DNA of 33,177 nucleotides from Flavobacteriales bacterium (GCA_024643405.1 JAHENA010000026.1:1-33177); one strand, 5' to 3'. Positions 17,393 through 27,402 are shown, counted from the first letter of the stretch. A program made the numbers and translations. Notes: generated by a model from the letters alone, not told the origin.

Positions 17393-18928
17393 ATGAATAA
17401 TAAAATATTAATTTTCGTAATTTTTTTGAATAGTATTGTTGGGTTTGCAACCATAAACGACTGTAATGCAGTATTAAAAAAACGATATGAACCTTCTCTA
17501 ACTAATACTAATGTTGCTGCTGATTATTTTGTAAATACTCCTCAAGAATTAGTAACGGCATTATCTGGAGTCACAGCTGGGGGCATTATTTATATTAGTG
17601 ATATTAATAGTTCCACCTACACTTTTAATGCTAAAATAAGTATATCAAAAAATGGCGCCGCCGGAAATATTATTTCATTATTACCTAATCCTGCTAACAC
17701 AACGAGAATTAAATTTGATTTTTCTTCAATGGCAGAAAACTCATCAAATCGCGCCATTTCTTTATCTGGAAGCTATTGGCATATCAAAGGAATAGATGTT
17801 TTTGGTGCTGGTGATAATGGCCTGTTTATCAGTGGAAATAATAATTTAATTGAGTTTTGTTCGTTTAGCGAATGCAAAGATTCTGGACTGCAAATTGGTA
17901 ATGGCGGAAGTAATAACACCATTTTGAATTGTGATTCCTTTTACAACGCTGACTCTTTGATTGAAAATGCAGATGGTTTTGCTTGTAAATTAGATGCAGG
18001 AACAGGTAATAAATTTGTTGGTTGTCGCGCCTGGCAAAACCTTGATGATGGCTGGGACGGATATCTAAGGGGTGCAGATAATATTACCACCACATATGAG
18101 AATTGCTGGGCCATAAAAAATGGCTATTTAAAAAATGGAACTATTGGAGGAGGTGATGGTAACGGTTTTAAAACAGGTGGTAGTGATCTTAAAGATTTAA
18201 AGCACAATGCTATTTATAAAAATTGTATTTCTGCAGGAAATGTTTTTGATGGGTTTGACCATAATAGTAACAGAGGTGATGTAGAATTGTTCAATTGCGG
18301 AGCCTTGAGTAACGGTAGAAATATTAGTTTCAGCACTACTAACATCGCTAATTTTCTTAAAATAAAAAATACCGTCTCAATAAATAGTGGTGCCTCTGAT
18401 GGATTATCTGCAACCACATCCGATATAACTCATAATAGTTGGCAAAACGGATTAGTTGCCAATGCCTCTGATTATGTAAGTTTAGATATTAATTTATTAA
18501 TCTCCCCAAGAAAATCTGATGGGAGTTTACCTGATGTCGATTTTATGCAACTTGTTTCTGGTAGTGATTTGATAAATCAAGGAATTGATGTAGGATTACC
18601 GTATAATGGAAGTGCGCCCGATATAGGCCCTTTTGAAAGTGCCACCTTAGGATTAGAAGATTTACAAATTATTGGAGGAGTACGCAATTTTCCAAATCCT
18701 TTTTCATCTGAAACGAAGGTAGTATTCAATTTAAAACAAACTAGTAAAATTCAAATGTCAGTATATAATTTGATTGGAATAAAAGTAATGGAACTACCTA
18801 AAAAAACATATTTAACGGGTAACCATTCTATAATTCTCAATAGAAATAAACTATCTTCTGGAAATTATTTATTAGTTATAGAAGGATCAAATAGTGAAAA
18901 AAACAGTAAAATAATTACGATTCAATAA
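17393..18928 (+). CDS. Pectate lyase, PL9 family, with T9SS sorting domain
   Basis: Cleaves polygalacturonate by calcium-assisted beta-elimination, with lysine as base. The beta-helix covers about 40-400. The calcium-binding Asp set is present with the same spacing as in Dickeya Pel9A (D209, D233, D234, D237): here D194, D218, D219 and D222 (NADGFACKLD and LDDGWDGY). K260 in GDGNGFKTGG fits the catalytic lysine. A signal peptide precedes it (about 1-20), and a T9SS C-terminal domain ends it (about 419-511, starting NFPNPFSSETKVVF). The 106 bases upstream hold no good operator, only a 10 of 14 match lacking the central CG, so the gene may be read through from the run. It ends at a shared terminator facing PL10. 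Confidence 0.92.
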   Translation: MNNKILIFVIFLNSIVGFATINDCNAVLKKRYEPSLTNTNVAADYFVNTPQELVTALSGVTAGGIIYISDINSSTYTFNAKISISKNGAAGNIISLLPNPANTTRIKFDFSSMAENSSNRAISLSGSYWHIKGIDVFGAGDNGLFISGNNNLIEFCSFSECKDSGLQIGNGGSNNTILNCDSFYNADSLIENADGFACKLDAGTGNKFVGCRAWQNLDDGWDGYLRGADNITTTYENCWAIKNGYLKNGTIGGGDGNGFKTGGSDLKDLKHNAIYKNCISAGNVFDGFDHNSNRGDVELFNCGALSNGRNISFSTTNIANFLKIKNTVSINSGASDGLSATTSDITHNSWQNGLVANASDYVSLDINLLISPRKSDGSLPDVDFMQLVSGSDLINQGIDVGLPYNGSAPDIGPFESATLGLEDLQIIGGVRNFPNPFSSETKVVFNLKQTSKIQMSVYNLIGIKVMELPKKTYLTGNHSIILNRNKLSSGNYLLVIEGSNSEKNSKIITIQ

Positions 18929-18965
18929 TAAAAAAAGTCACTACATAATCGGTGACTTTTTTTAT
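18928..18965. terminator. Bidirectional terminator between PL9 and PL10
   Basis: A stem of about 14 bp: AAAAAAGTCAC (18931-18941) pairs with GTGACTTTTTT (18952-18962), extended by AT pairs on the outside, around a ten-base loop. A-runs before and T-runs after give a U-tract on both strands, fitting termination of the two converging genes. Confidence 0.88.
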
Positions 18966-18969
18966 GTTT

Positions 18970-20550
18970 TCAAATTCCGTTTTTAGTTTTCCAATTATTA
19001 AATTCAGAACCTATTAAATTTTTAGGCCAGTTGCCATACCAGGAATATCCGGTTCGCCTCTCAAGTTCTATTTCTGCTAAGGTATTTTTCTTAATACCAT
19101 CTCGCCCACAAAAAAATGGAAGATTAGTATCTAAATCATAAAATCTAGCCCAAATGATATTTCCAGGAGATGGCACCACTATCACATCACTTCCTGTATT
19201 TTGTGTTGCAATATCTAAAATTTTAACTTCTTCAAACCAGGCAACAGCATCTATAACAGCTTGTATTATTTGAGCAGAAGGTTGTTCAACTAACATTAAA
19301 GTTCTGACAATCCCAACAGATTCTGAACCACTATTAGAAGGCAACTCATATGATCTGGCGGTTGCTGCTAATAATGTAATCTCATCATGTTGCGCACACC
19401 ATGCCGTTTTTTTACCATTTACGGTATTTTGAGTTTGCAATATGACTTCAATTCCTTTGTTAAAGGCAATCATAGCTTTCTCTTTATATGATAAATTGAT
19501 ACTGTCTGTATTATTAATGCCTTTTGTAATATCCCACATCAAATTCATGACATTTACCATGGCATTGTCATTAAACGTTATTTGATGTCTATAACCACTG
19601 GTATCAGGATAATACTGAGGCCAACCTCCATTGTCATATTGTGCAAGAAAGAGATAATCAATGGCCCTCATTGCTCCAGCTAAATATTCAGGGTTATTAG
19701 TAGATTTATAGGCACTTAGTAAATATCTAAGTTCTCCAACGGTATGATTATTATCAATATTAGTATCTGTATTGTTTTTTGTGCTTAATGCTAAGTTTTT
19801 TTCTGCTTCCGTTTGTTCACGATAATAACCAGAAAAATCATTATATGGCTCTTTAGGCCAACCTCCATTACTTCGTTGCCAAAGCAGCATATTATCGGCA
19901 GTGGCATTTCTTGGATAAATACCTGAAATAGAAATTGAAATTTGAGCTGCTATTGAACTACCATCGGTTGCCGCTGCAGTTACTGTGACCGTTCCATTAA
20001 TTTTAGGTGTAAGAATCCCATCACTAGAGATATTTGCTATAGATTCATCAGAAACAGTCCAGGTGACTACTTTATTATCTGCATTTTCAGGTAAGACTTC
20101 TGCCATAAGCTGTTGCGGATTTCCATCAGTTATGTCGTTTCCTAAAACAGATATACTTTCTACCAAAACTGGTGGAGCTTGCACCCCAGAAATAGTAACT
20201 TCTTTTTCAGCAAAAACATTAGAAGCGTCTTTTGCGGTAGCTTTAACCATTACAATCCCATTTTGAACAGCAGTTAAAAGACCAGAATCTGAAACTATTG
20301 CTATTTCAGTGTTTGAAACAGTCCAGGTAACCATTTTGTTAGTGGCATTATTTGGAATAACTCCAACTGTTAACTGGCTTGAACCCCCATCTGTAATAAA
20401 ACCTCCATAAATAGAAATTGATTCTACCAGAATATCATTTGTCACCACATCAACAACACTATCACTACTGCATCCCATTAAATATAAAAAGCCAAGTATG
20501 ACAGCAGGCAATCGTAATTTTAAATTATATTTTTTCATAATCACTCGCAT
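18970..20550 (-). CDS. PL10 pectate lyase lipoprotein with two BIG2 Ig-like domains
   Basis: A third pectate lyase fold, an alpha/alpha toroid. The start may be 20550 or, more typically, the ATG at 20538 (MKKYNLKLRLP). Lipobox YLMGC is at about residue 27. Two BIG2-type Ig-like repeats (about 41-122 and 129-211), each with VESIS near the start and VTWTVS in the middle, probably form a stalk. The PL10 domain (213-526) shows GGWPKEP, NNHTVGELRYLL, GGWPQYYPDTSGYRHQITFNDNAM, WCAQHDEIT, YELPSNSGSESVGIVR and a GRDGIKKNTLAEIE block with an Arg near 482 matching the family's catalytic-site region. It lies downstream of the SusCD operon but beyond a strong terminator. TAAGTTTG (20605-20598, minus strand) could be its own -7 element; no LacI-type operator is present. 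Confidence 0.9.
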   Translation of the reverse strand: MRVIMKKYNLKLRLPAVILGFLYLMGCSSDSVVDVVTNDILVESISIYGGFITDGGSSQLTVGVIPNNATNKMVTWTVSNTEIAIVSDSGLLTAVQNGIVMVKATAKDASNVFAEKEVTISGVQAPPVLVESISVLGNDITDGNPQQLMAEVLPENADNKVVTWTVSDESIANISSDGILTPKINGTVTVTAAATDGSSIAAQISISISGIYPRNATADNMLLWQRSNGGWPKEPYNDFSGYYREQTEAEKNLALSTKNNTDTNIDNNHTVGELRYLLSAYKSTNNPEYLAGAMRAIDYLFLAQYDNGGWPQYYPDTSGYRHQITFNDNAMVNVMNLMWDITKGINNTDSINLSYKEKAMIAFNKGIEVILQTQNTVNGKKTAWCAQHDEITLLAATARSYELPSNSGSESVGIVRTLMLVEQPSAQIIQAVIDAVAWFEEVKILDIATQNTGSDVIVVPSPGNIIWARFYDLDTNLPFFCGRDGIKKNTLAEIELERRTGYSWYGNWPKNLIGSEFNNWKTKNGI

Positions 20551-20615
20551 TAACCATTTTCATTTGGATTCCAATTCTATTTAGAAAATAAAGAAATCAA
20601 ACTTAAACTATATTT

Positions 20616-20652
20616 AAAGAGGTATGCATCTTTTGCATACCTCTTTTTTTTT
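20616..20652. terminator. Strong hairpin terminator between SGBP and PL10 genes
   Basis: A perfect 13-bp stem: AAAGAGGTATGCA (20616-20628) pairs with TGCATACCTCTTT (20634-20646) around a five-base loop. A long T-run follows on the plus strand. On the minus strand the hairpin is followed by UUUAAAUA, a weaker tract. It sits 27 bases past the stop of the SusE-position gene and should end or weaken the susC-susD transcript before PL10. Confidence 0.82.
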
Positions 20653-20678
20653 GCTATTAACCAATTCTATTTTTACAA

Positions 20679-22232
20679 TTATTGTAACCAACGTGGGTCA
20701 CCCACATTATTATCAATTAAGGTTTGATTTGTTATTTTAAAATTACCTGTGGCTGCACTTACAAAACCTGGATCTAATGTTGTGTAAGTTCCAGAACCAT
20801 CATATATTGTTTGCGCCGAATCAAAAAATCCAGGAGCATTAAAATAGTTATTATTTAAAAATGTTGGTGTCGGATCTGTTCTGCTTTGATTGGAATAATA
20901 GGCCGTAGTTTCCGCGAACAAATTATTTTTAACAGTAATTTTATTTAATTGAAATCTAACATATAAAATCCTGTCAGCTGTATTAGAAACACCGTATAAA
21001 GTGCAACTTTCTAATAAAACATTACAGGTTAATCCTGTTTGAGTTGATGTACCGGCATCATCAAGTCGGAAAAAATCACGAGCAGGAGCGCAATTGTTGA
21101 ATGTACTTGTATAAACACTCACATTAAGTGCATCAGAGTTTCTGAAATCGATAAAATCACCACCATTAGTCAATACATTTGTTACAATACAATTTTCAAC
21201 TGTAACGGATTGTACAATGGCATCAGTAACATTACCAGCAATAAATGATCTGTCATAATCATGAATATTACAACCTTTTACTAAAAGTGAATTATAATTA
21301 CCCGCACCAGTATATCTTACAACATCTGTTAGAGCTAAAGGCAAATCACCAGTAAGGTCTAAATCAATTATATTGACGTCAGCGGCACCAGAAACAAGTG
21401 CAAAACTAACTTTTAAAAGAGGTTTAAAATCTGTTCTTAATCCTTGAATGGTAATGGATTTATCTAAAGTTATGGTTCCTGTCTGTGCAGTGTAATCTCC
21501 TTGTTCTAACAACAAAATATCTCCAGGAGCAGCGGCAGCAATCATAGCAAATAAATCATCTGTAGGTAAAACCAAGGTATTATCACCAACATCAATTCCT
21601 GTAGTGAAAGTTGCTGTTCCTCTTACTTTGGTATTATTGTACAAAATGGCAGTATAATCTGTTTCACCAGTTAACCCTGTTATTAAAGCAACACCGTCTA
21701 TTTGCTCTTGTTCTGTAATATCATGTGTGATATCCCCTGGTTGAAGCACAATTTGTGTGACGTTTATTCCTGCTACCCATCTTAAGATTGCTTCAGTTGC
21801 CCCAATATCACCAGGCTGTGAAGCCAGCATAAGCTGTTCTGTTAAGGTGGTTGCACTTTCAAGGGCCCATTTAGAATCTTCTAATCCTCTAGAACTTACA
21901 GCCTTCACTCTTATTGAATAAACAGTTTCTCCTTCTAATGCTACCTGAATTGGCAACTGTGCCGCATCAACATCAAGGCTTTTAAATATAGTGTTGAAAT
22001 CCGGATCATCTGCACTAAATTCCACGACATAATGGTCTATATTCTTATCAACAGTCCAATTGAGTTCTACAATTGTTTGATTTCTAACTCTAGCAGTAAG
22101 TGCAACGGGAGCAAATTCTCTACTAACTGCAAGCTCATCAATCACTTCAGTATCATAGCCACATCCAACCACGGTAAAGGTCAGAAATGTTATTAATAAT
22201 GCTTTTAATATATACTTTGTTTTCATAATCAT
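20679..22232 (-). CDS. SusE-position surface lipoprotein with Fn3 domains and beta-helix (DUF4957/DUF5123 type)
   Basis: Probably a surface glycan-binding protein for pectin. Lipobox TVVGC is at residue 24; an alternative start codon lies two codons in. Residues about 40-130 and 135-215 look like fibronectin-III-like repeats (VELNWTVDKNIDHYVVEF, then EAILRWVAGINVTQIVL). Residues about 218-517 form a parallel beta-helix of the kind annotated DUF4957/DUF5123, with asparagine-rich turns and a C-terminal NVGDPRW. It is the third gene after susC and susD, 35 bases from susD, which is the usual place for SusE-like proteins. The beta-helix resembles lyase scaffolds, but no lyase catalytic set could be assigned, so binding rather than catalysis is favoured. 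Confidence 0.82.
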   Translation of the reverse strand: MIMKTKYILKALLITFLTFTVVGCGYDTEVIDELAVSREFAPVALTARVRNQTIVELNWTVDKNIDHYVVEFSADDPDFNTIFKSLDVDAAQLPIQVALEGETVYSIRVKAVSSRGLEDSKWALESATTLTEQLMLASQPGDIGATEAILRWVAGINVTQIVLQPGDITHDITEQEQIDGVALITGLTGETDYTAILYNNTKVRGTATFTTGIDVGDNTLVLPTDDLFAMIAAAAPGDILLLEQGDYTAQTGTITLDKSITIQGLRTDFKPLLKVSFALVSGAADVNIIDLDLTGDLPLALTDVVRYTGAGNYNSLLVKGCNIHDYDRSFIAGNVTDAIVQSVTVENCIVTNVLTNGGDFIDFRNSDALNVSVYTSTFNNCAPARDFFRLDDAGTSTQTGLTCNVLLESCTLYGVSNTADRILYVRFQLNKITVKNNLFAETTAYYSNQSRTDPTPTFLNNNYFNAPGFFDSAQTIYDGSGTYTTLDPGFVSAATGNFKITNQTLIDNNVGDPRWLQ

Positions 22233-22267
22233 AATAACTTATTATTTATTATTAATATTTGTTGCTC

Positions 22268-24055
22268 TTAATAGCCGTAATCATTAACTAATTTTCCATT
22301 ACTTCCATCAATAAATACTTGCCAAATTGGCCAGAACTGTCTTTCATCTGGGTTTACTCCAACTTTGTAAATAGAATTTATCTGATCGTCAGTTAAACCA
22401 TTCCAATCCTTAGCAGAGTATTCTACACCTGGATCTACATTTTCCCCTCTATTGAGTCCATATATCTCCAATGATTCATTATCAGCTTTATACTTAAAAT
22501 ACAAAGTACTTGGCACATCTGCATATTCTCCCGTACGATTTCTGAAATTTGTCATTTTAGCTTTGGCTTCATCTAAATTTGTTTTAAGCAAATTCCAACG
22601 AATAAGTGCTTGTTTACGCTCTATTTCTCCTGTAAATTCATACTTATGCTCATTTACGATTGCATTAAACATATCTTGTTTATTAGATAAAGCATTCACA
22701 TAATTTTCTACTTTTTCAGCACGAACTGATGGGTCAAATGCTCTACTGCGTATTTCCTTTAAATATGGTGCAGCCGCAGCTGGTCCTTCTAATTCATTGG
22801 CAGCCTCAGCAGCCATTAATAGCACTTCGGCATAACGCATATACATTTTATTAACACCGTCATCGTTAGTTGAAGTTACAAAACGTGTCATCCACTCATA
22901 TCTATACTTTCCAAAATACCAGGTATCAGATCCAACTAACTCTTGTTGAGAAATTCCATTAACGGCTGTACCCCACTGATAAGGAACACAAGTTATATCT
23001 CTACGCAAATCTGTCTCATCATAATCATAAAAAACTGTTGGAAGAGGTCCTGCTATCCCACCTCTGGCTTGTCCTGTATATTGATCAACACTACGGTGAC
23101 GCACTGCAAATGAAAACAATACACGCCCACGGCCATCTGCAAATGGAATTTCCCATAATGATTCTCTTCCTGCGGTGACATTCTCTTCATTATAATTTTT
23201 CCATAAAGTTTCAAACGAAGACTCCAAATGAGCCGTTCCACTATTAATTACCGAACGACATTCATCTAAGGCTATTTGATACATTTTCTGAACTGAAAGA
23301 TCAGAATCATTGCTTCTTCTTACGCCATCAGGGTATTGTTGATAACCGCTTGCAACAAGCGCTAAACGTGCTCTGAATGCTTTTACAAACGCCTTATTGA
23401 TTTTCTCAACACTAGTTGTAACTGCATTTTCATTAGGCCAAGCCACCAATGTGGAAGCCTCTTCTAGATCCTGAATAATCTGCTTATAAATGATATCTCG
23501 ACTTGATTTTTCTAAATAAATCGTTTCTGAGTTGATAGGCTCAAAACGCGCTGGCACATCACCCCAAGCTTTCATTAAATCAGCATAATAAATAGCTCGT
23601 AAAGTTAAAGCTTCTCCTAAAAGTTGTCCAAGTTCAGTATCCGGTTCAGGATTTCCAAAAGTGCGAATACCTCTGATACATATATTGGCACGTTCAATAC
23701 CTAAGTACATCATCGCCCACGCATTATTAGTTGAATTCATTTGAGAATTATTTGGCTTAGCATCATAAATCATTAGCTCACCCTGTGAACTACCTACCTC
23801 ATCTGAACTAAAATTCCATTCAGTATCTGTATTAAATCCATAAAAAGGTATGAACCGCCCTCTGTAAGAGTTGGTTTGTCCCATCGGCTCTAAAATACCA
23901 TCAACAGCTCCTCTAGCTAATCCTGGTGTTGAAAAAATAACAGACTCATCTAAAGTTGATTTTGCTGGTGCCTCTAAAAAATCGCCACTTGTTTCTTGAC
24001 AAGAACTCAAAAGCCCTGCGATTATTATTCCAAAAATTATTATTATATGTTTCAT
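22268..24055 (-). CDS. susD: SusD/RagB-family outer-membrane glycan-binding lipoprotein
   Basis: Binds oligosaccharide at the cell surface and closes the SusC channel as a lid. The signal peptide ends in lipobox LLSSC (about residue 19) followed by QETSGDFLE. The alpha-helical TPR core includes NAWAMMYLGIERANICIRGI, LLGEALTLRAIYYADLMKAWGDVP and, near the C-terminus, YMRYAEVLLMAAEAANELEG and RDITCVPYQWG. The C-terminal block DERQFWPIW is typical. The gene begins 19 bases after susC ends and is co-transcribed with it. The pectic ligand is inferred from the locus, not from the sequence. Confidence 0.95.
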   Translation of the reverse strand: MKHIIIIFGIIIAGLLSSCQETSGDFLEAPAKSTLDESVIFSTPGLARGAVDGILEPMGQTNSYRGRFIPFYGFNTDTEWNFSSDEVGSSQGELMIYDAKPNNSQMNSTNNAWAMMYLGIERANICIRGIRTFGNPEPDTELGQLLGEALTLRAIYYADLMKAWGDVPARFEPINSETIYLEKSSRDIIYKQIIQDLEEASTLVAWPNENAVTTSVEKINKAFVKAFRARLALVASGYQQYPDGVRRSNDSDLSVQKMYQIALDECRSVINSGTAHLESSFETLWKNYNEENVTAGRESLWEIPFADGRGRVLFSFAVRHRSVDQYTGQARGGIAGPLPTVFYDYDETDLRRDITCVPYQWGTAVNGISQQELVGSDTWYFGKYRYEWMTRFVTSTNDDGVNKMYMRYAEVLLMAAEAANELEGPAAAAPYLKEIRSRAFDPSVRAEKVENYVNALSNKQDMFNAIVNEHKYEFTGEIERKQALIRWNLLKTNLDEAKAKMTNFRNRTGEYADVPSTLYFKYKADNESLEIYGLNRGENVDPGVEYSAKDWNGLTDDQINSIYKVGVNPDERQFWPIWQVFIDGSNGKLVNDYGY

Positions 24056-24074
24056 CTTCTAATAAATATTTTAA

Positions 24075-27000
24075 TTAAAAATTAAGGTTTAAACCAAAGA
24101 CTAATTGTCTACTGCGCGGGAATGGTGAATAATCCACGCCAGGAGTTAGAGGCGTCTTTCTTCTTGTAGAAACCTCAGGGTCAAGACCAGAATAGTTTGT
24201 AATAATGAAAACATTATTAGCTGTAAGGTAAAATCTTAGTTTTGTAACACCAATTTGTGAAAGTAAAGACTCTGGAGCTGTATAACCCAATGTCAGTGTG
24301 TTCAATCTTATAAAGGATCCATCCTCAACTGCCCAATCACTGAAAACAAATCTTTGCATGTATGGTGACCACATGGTAGTGTTTGCGTTAATGGCAGCTA
24401 ATTGTGAAGGATCTGTGACTAACTCACCTGAAGCTGGGTTTAAATTTGTCCATCTATTCCCATCAGACATGATAGTACTTAAATTTCTGTATTGTCCGTT
24501 TGGATTTGAGGTAGTAAACTCAATTTTATTGGCATTATAAATGTCATTACCTATACTCCAGTTAAAAGCAGCTGAAAAATCAAATCCATAAGCAAAAGCA
24601 TTTATAATAAAACCGCCTGTATTCTTAGGATTCGCATTTCCTATAATTGTATTATCATCAACGGTAACTAAGCCATCACCATCAATATCTTTTAATTTCA
24701 TCATCCCTGGCATCAAAGGACCAACAATGGCCGTATTATCAACAACCCCAGATTTTAATGTGTAAGTACCAGTACCTGAATCAAAATCAAAATCTGACAC
24801 TTCATAACGACCATCATTTTGGTAACCATACATCAACCCCAATGGTTGGCCTACATTGACCACATAATCATTGCCTATTTGTGTTGAGGCCCAGTTAGTG
24901 TTAGCACCAAAATCATCCATATCGCCAAGATCATTTATCCTGTTTTTATTAAAACCAATATTGAAAGCAAAACTCAAACCATAATCTTTTTTACTGATTG
25001 CGGCAATATTTAAAGAGGCTTCAACACCTGTATTTTGTATTTCCCCCATATTTCTGTATTGGCTTATATACCCAGTTCCTGGCACTGGAAAATTGATTAA
25101 CAAATCTTGAGTAACATTTTTATATGCCTCCACAGAACCAACAATACGCCCTCTGTAAAGATCAAAATCTAAACCAACATTTTGTGTGACTGTTGTTTCC
25201 CATTTTAAATCTGGATTTGCCAAGGTACTAGAAGCTGCCCAATAATTTGAAACATCATTAATATAAGTAGTCGTTTTCGATTCAAAATTCTGCACTGTTT
25301 GTCCAGATGGAATATTATTATTACCAGCTTGGCCATAACTTAACCTCAGTTTAAGCAAGTTAAGCCAAGAAGAGTCTTTTAAAAAACTTTCTTCAGAAAT
25401 TTTCCAAGCTAAGGCTGCTGATGGGAAATATCCCCAACGATTATTACCTAAAAACTTACTTGAACCATCGGCACGGAATGTAGCGGTTAGAAGATAACGG
25501 TTTTTATAATCATAGTTGGCTCGACCAAAAAATGATAATAATTTGTCGTCCGGACTATAATAATTATCAACTGTTAGTGGAATACCTTGACTAGTTAGAT
25601 TTCTTGCAGTATCAAAATCAAAAAACTTGGGAAACCCTTGAATTTCCGTAGTAATTTCATTATTCTGTGAAATAATCATTTCTTCCCCTAAAAGAAGTTT
25701 TAAATTATGATCTTCTCCTAATATTTTTTCGAAATCATAATTAAATGTATTCGCATTTCTAAAGCGTTCCCTTTTTTCGTCGCTCATCAATAATGAAGGT
25801 AATCCTTGATTTTCAGCTGCCGGTCTATTCCTTGCATAATAAGTTGAGCGTCCGTAAAAACGATAATCTAAATTATTATAATTATCTAAACCCAATTCAG
25901 TTCTAAACTGAAGATTATCAATTATTTTCCAAGACAAACTCCCAAGTACATTGAAATTTTTTCTTAGTTGCAAACGTTGATTGTCATCTACAGCCACAAA
26001 TGGATTAACCAGATAACTTGAAAGTGCTTCATCCGTATCATCCGTGGTTAAACCCGGCAGTGGAATAGGTGAATACCCAACACTATGTCTAAGACGTGCA
26101 TCTGCTGATGACACTTCATTTTGTTCATTAGCACCACCTCCATTTATTTCTGTGTCTGAGTAACGGAATGTAAAAGATAAATCTACTTTTTCACTTGCTT
26201 TATTTTTCAACGCAAATGATAAGTTATCTCTTTTAAAATCTGAACCTATCATTATTGTTTTTTCATCATAATGAGCATAGTTAAAATTGAAATTAATTTT
26301 TTCTGAACCACCACGTATTGCTAAATCCCTACTTTGAACCTCGCCCATTTGGCCATAGATTTGTTTCTGCCAATTATTTCCTACCATCCCTAAATACTGA
26401 TCATAATCCTGCCATTGGCCAAAATATTTTTCATAAGAACTTATATCGTTTGGATTATCAAGTAAAGCATATTCATATTGCCATTTCACAAAATCTTCGG
26501 GTTGCTGCACATCAATAATCTTGGCTATCTTTTTAACACCATAAAACATATTGAAATTAGCAGTTATCTTTCCGTCCTTACCACTTTTAGTTGTGATAAT
26601 AATAACTCCGTTTGCTCCTCTAGACCCATATATAGCAGTAGAAGACGCGTCTTTCAATACCGAAATATTTTCAATATCAGATGGCGACACATCACTCATA
26701 CTGTTCACAGGAAATCCATCAACAATGATTAAGGGAGATGCATCCTGAGTTAATGATCCACCACCTCGGACTCTAATATTAATTTCTGCATCCGGAGAAC
26801 CTTCTGAAGAAGTCACTTGAACCCCAGCCAATCTTCCTGTTAAGGCTTCAGCGACGCTTGAAATGGATTGCTTTTTTAAATCATCACCTCCAATAGTGGC
26901 CACTGAACCAGTTAAATCGGATTTTTTAGCGGTACCATAACCAATAACCACCACTTCATCTAGTGATTCTAAATTAGCCTGAAGCACAATATTTATGGTC

Positions 27001-27329
27001 TTTTTCCCAGCTACATTAATTTCTTGAGTTATGAAACCAATATAACTAACTACTAATGTGGCATTAGCATTAGTTAGTTTAATAGCATAATTCCCATCAA
27101 AATCGGTAACCGCTCCATTTTGTGTTCCTTTTTCTAAAATGTTAACACCTGGTAGAGGCATACCCGATTCTTCAGAAATGGTACCATTTACTGAAACACT
27201 TTGTGCAAACGAACTTAGGTAAGTAAAACAAAAAACACAAAGTAATAAAATCAATCTGTGATTGCTCTTTTTGTGACTTAAGCGTGATTTTAAAAAACGA
27301 TTAAGCTTAAACGTGAAATAGTTTTGCAT
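24075..27329 (-). CDS. susC: SusC/RagA-family TonB-dependent outer-membrane transporter
   Basis: Imports oligosaccharides, here probably oligogalacturonides, across the outer membrane using TonB energy. A long basic N-terminus precedes the signal peptide, with cleavage near residue 43 (SSFAQ). Residues about 46-133 form a carboxypeptidase-D-like regulatory domain (NGTISEESGMPLPGVNI). DEVVVIGYGTAKKSDLTGSV follows, then the plug (about 140-260) with VRGGGSL and the SusC signature SSTAIYGSRGANGVIIITTK. The remaining 820 or so residues are the 22-strand barrel, ending in an aromatic residue (VFGLNLNF). A length of 1084 is normal. It is transcribed from a promoter with a perfect LacI-type operator and heads a susC-susD-SGBP operon. 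Confidence 0.96.
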   Translation of the reverse strand: MQNYFTFKLNRFLKSRLSHKKSNHRLILLLCVFCFTYLSSFAQSVSVNGTISEESGMPLPGVNILEKGTQNGAVTDFDGNYAIKLTNANATLVVSYIGFITQEINVAGKKTINIVLQANLESLDEVVVIGYGTAKKSDLTGSVATIGGDDLKKQSISSVAEALTGRLAGVQVTSSEGSPDAEINIRVRGGGSLTQDASPLIIVDGFPVNSMSDVSPSDIENISVLKDASSTAIYGSRGANGVIIITTKSGKDGKITANFNMFYGVKKIAKIIDVQQPEDFVKWQYEYALLDNPNDISSYEKYFGQWQDYDQYLGMVGNNWQKQIYGQMGEVQSRDLAIRGGSEKINFNFNYAHYDEKTIMIGSDFKRDNLSFALKNKASEKVDLSFTFRYSDTEINGGGANEQNEVSSADARLRHSVGYSPIPLPGLTTDDTDEALSSYLVNPFVAVDDNQRLQLRKNFNVLGSLSWKIIDNLQFRTELGLDNYNNLDYRFYGRSTYYARNRPAAENQGLPSLLMSDEKRERFRNANTFNYDFEKILGEDHNLKLLLGEEMIISQNNEITTEIQGFPKFFDFDTARNLTSQGIPLTVDNYYSPDDKLLSFFGRANYDYKNRYLLTATFRADGSSKFLGNNRWGYFPSAALAWKISEESFLKDSSWLNLLKLRLSYGQAGNNNIPSGQTVQNFESKTTTYINDVSNYWAASSTLANPDLKWETTVTQNVGLDFDLYRGRIVGSVEAYKNVTQDLLINFPVPGTGYISQYRNMGEIQNTGVEASLNIAAISKKDYGLSFAFNIGFNKNRINDLGDMDDFGANTNWASTQIGNDYVVNVGQPLGLMYGYQNDGRYEVSDFDFDSGTGTYTLKSGVVDNTAIVGPLMPGMMKLKDIDGDGLVTVDDNTIIGNANPKNTGGFIINAFAYGFDFSAAFNWSIGNDIYNANKIEFTTSNPNGQYRNLSTIMSDGNRWTNLNPASGELVTDPSQLAAINANTTMWSPYMQRFVFSDWAVEDGSFIRLNTLTLGYTAPESLLSQIGVTKLRFYLTANNVFIITNYSGLDPEVSTRRKTPLTPGVDYSPFPRSRQLVFGLNLNF

Positions 27330-27402
27330 TGAAACAATAGTTTAAATGTTAGTTTAGTTTAATTATGATTTCGTGACTGAAAGTCATTTTCAATCGTAAA
27401 AT

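Noticed and set aside
20679-22232. Calling the SusE-position protein a PL6-like lyase
   Set aside because: The beta-helix fold is shared by many enzymes and binding proteins, and no catalytic Lys/Arg set could be aligned with confidence.
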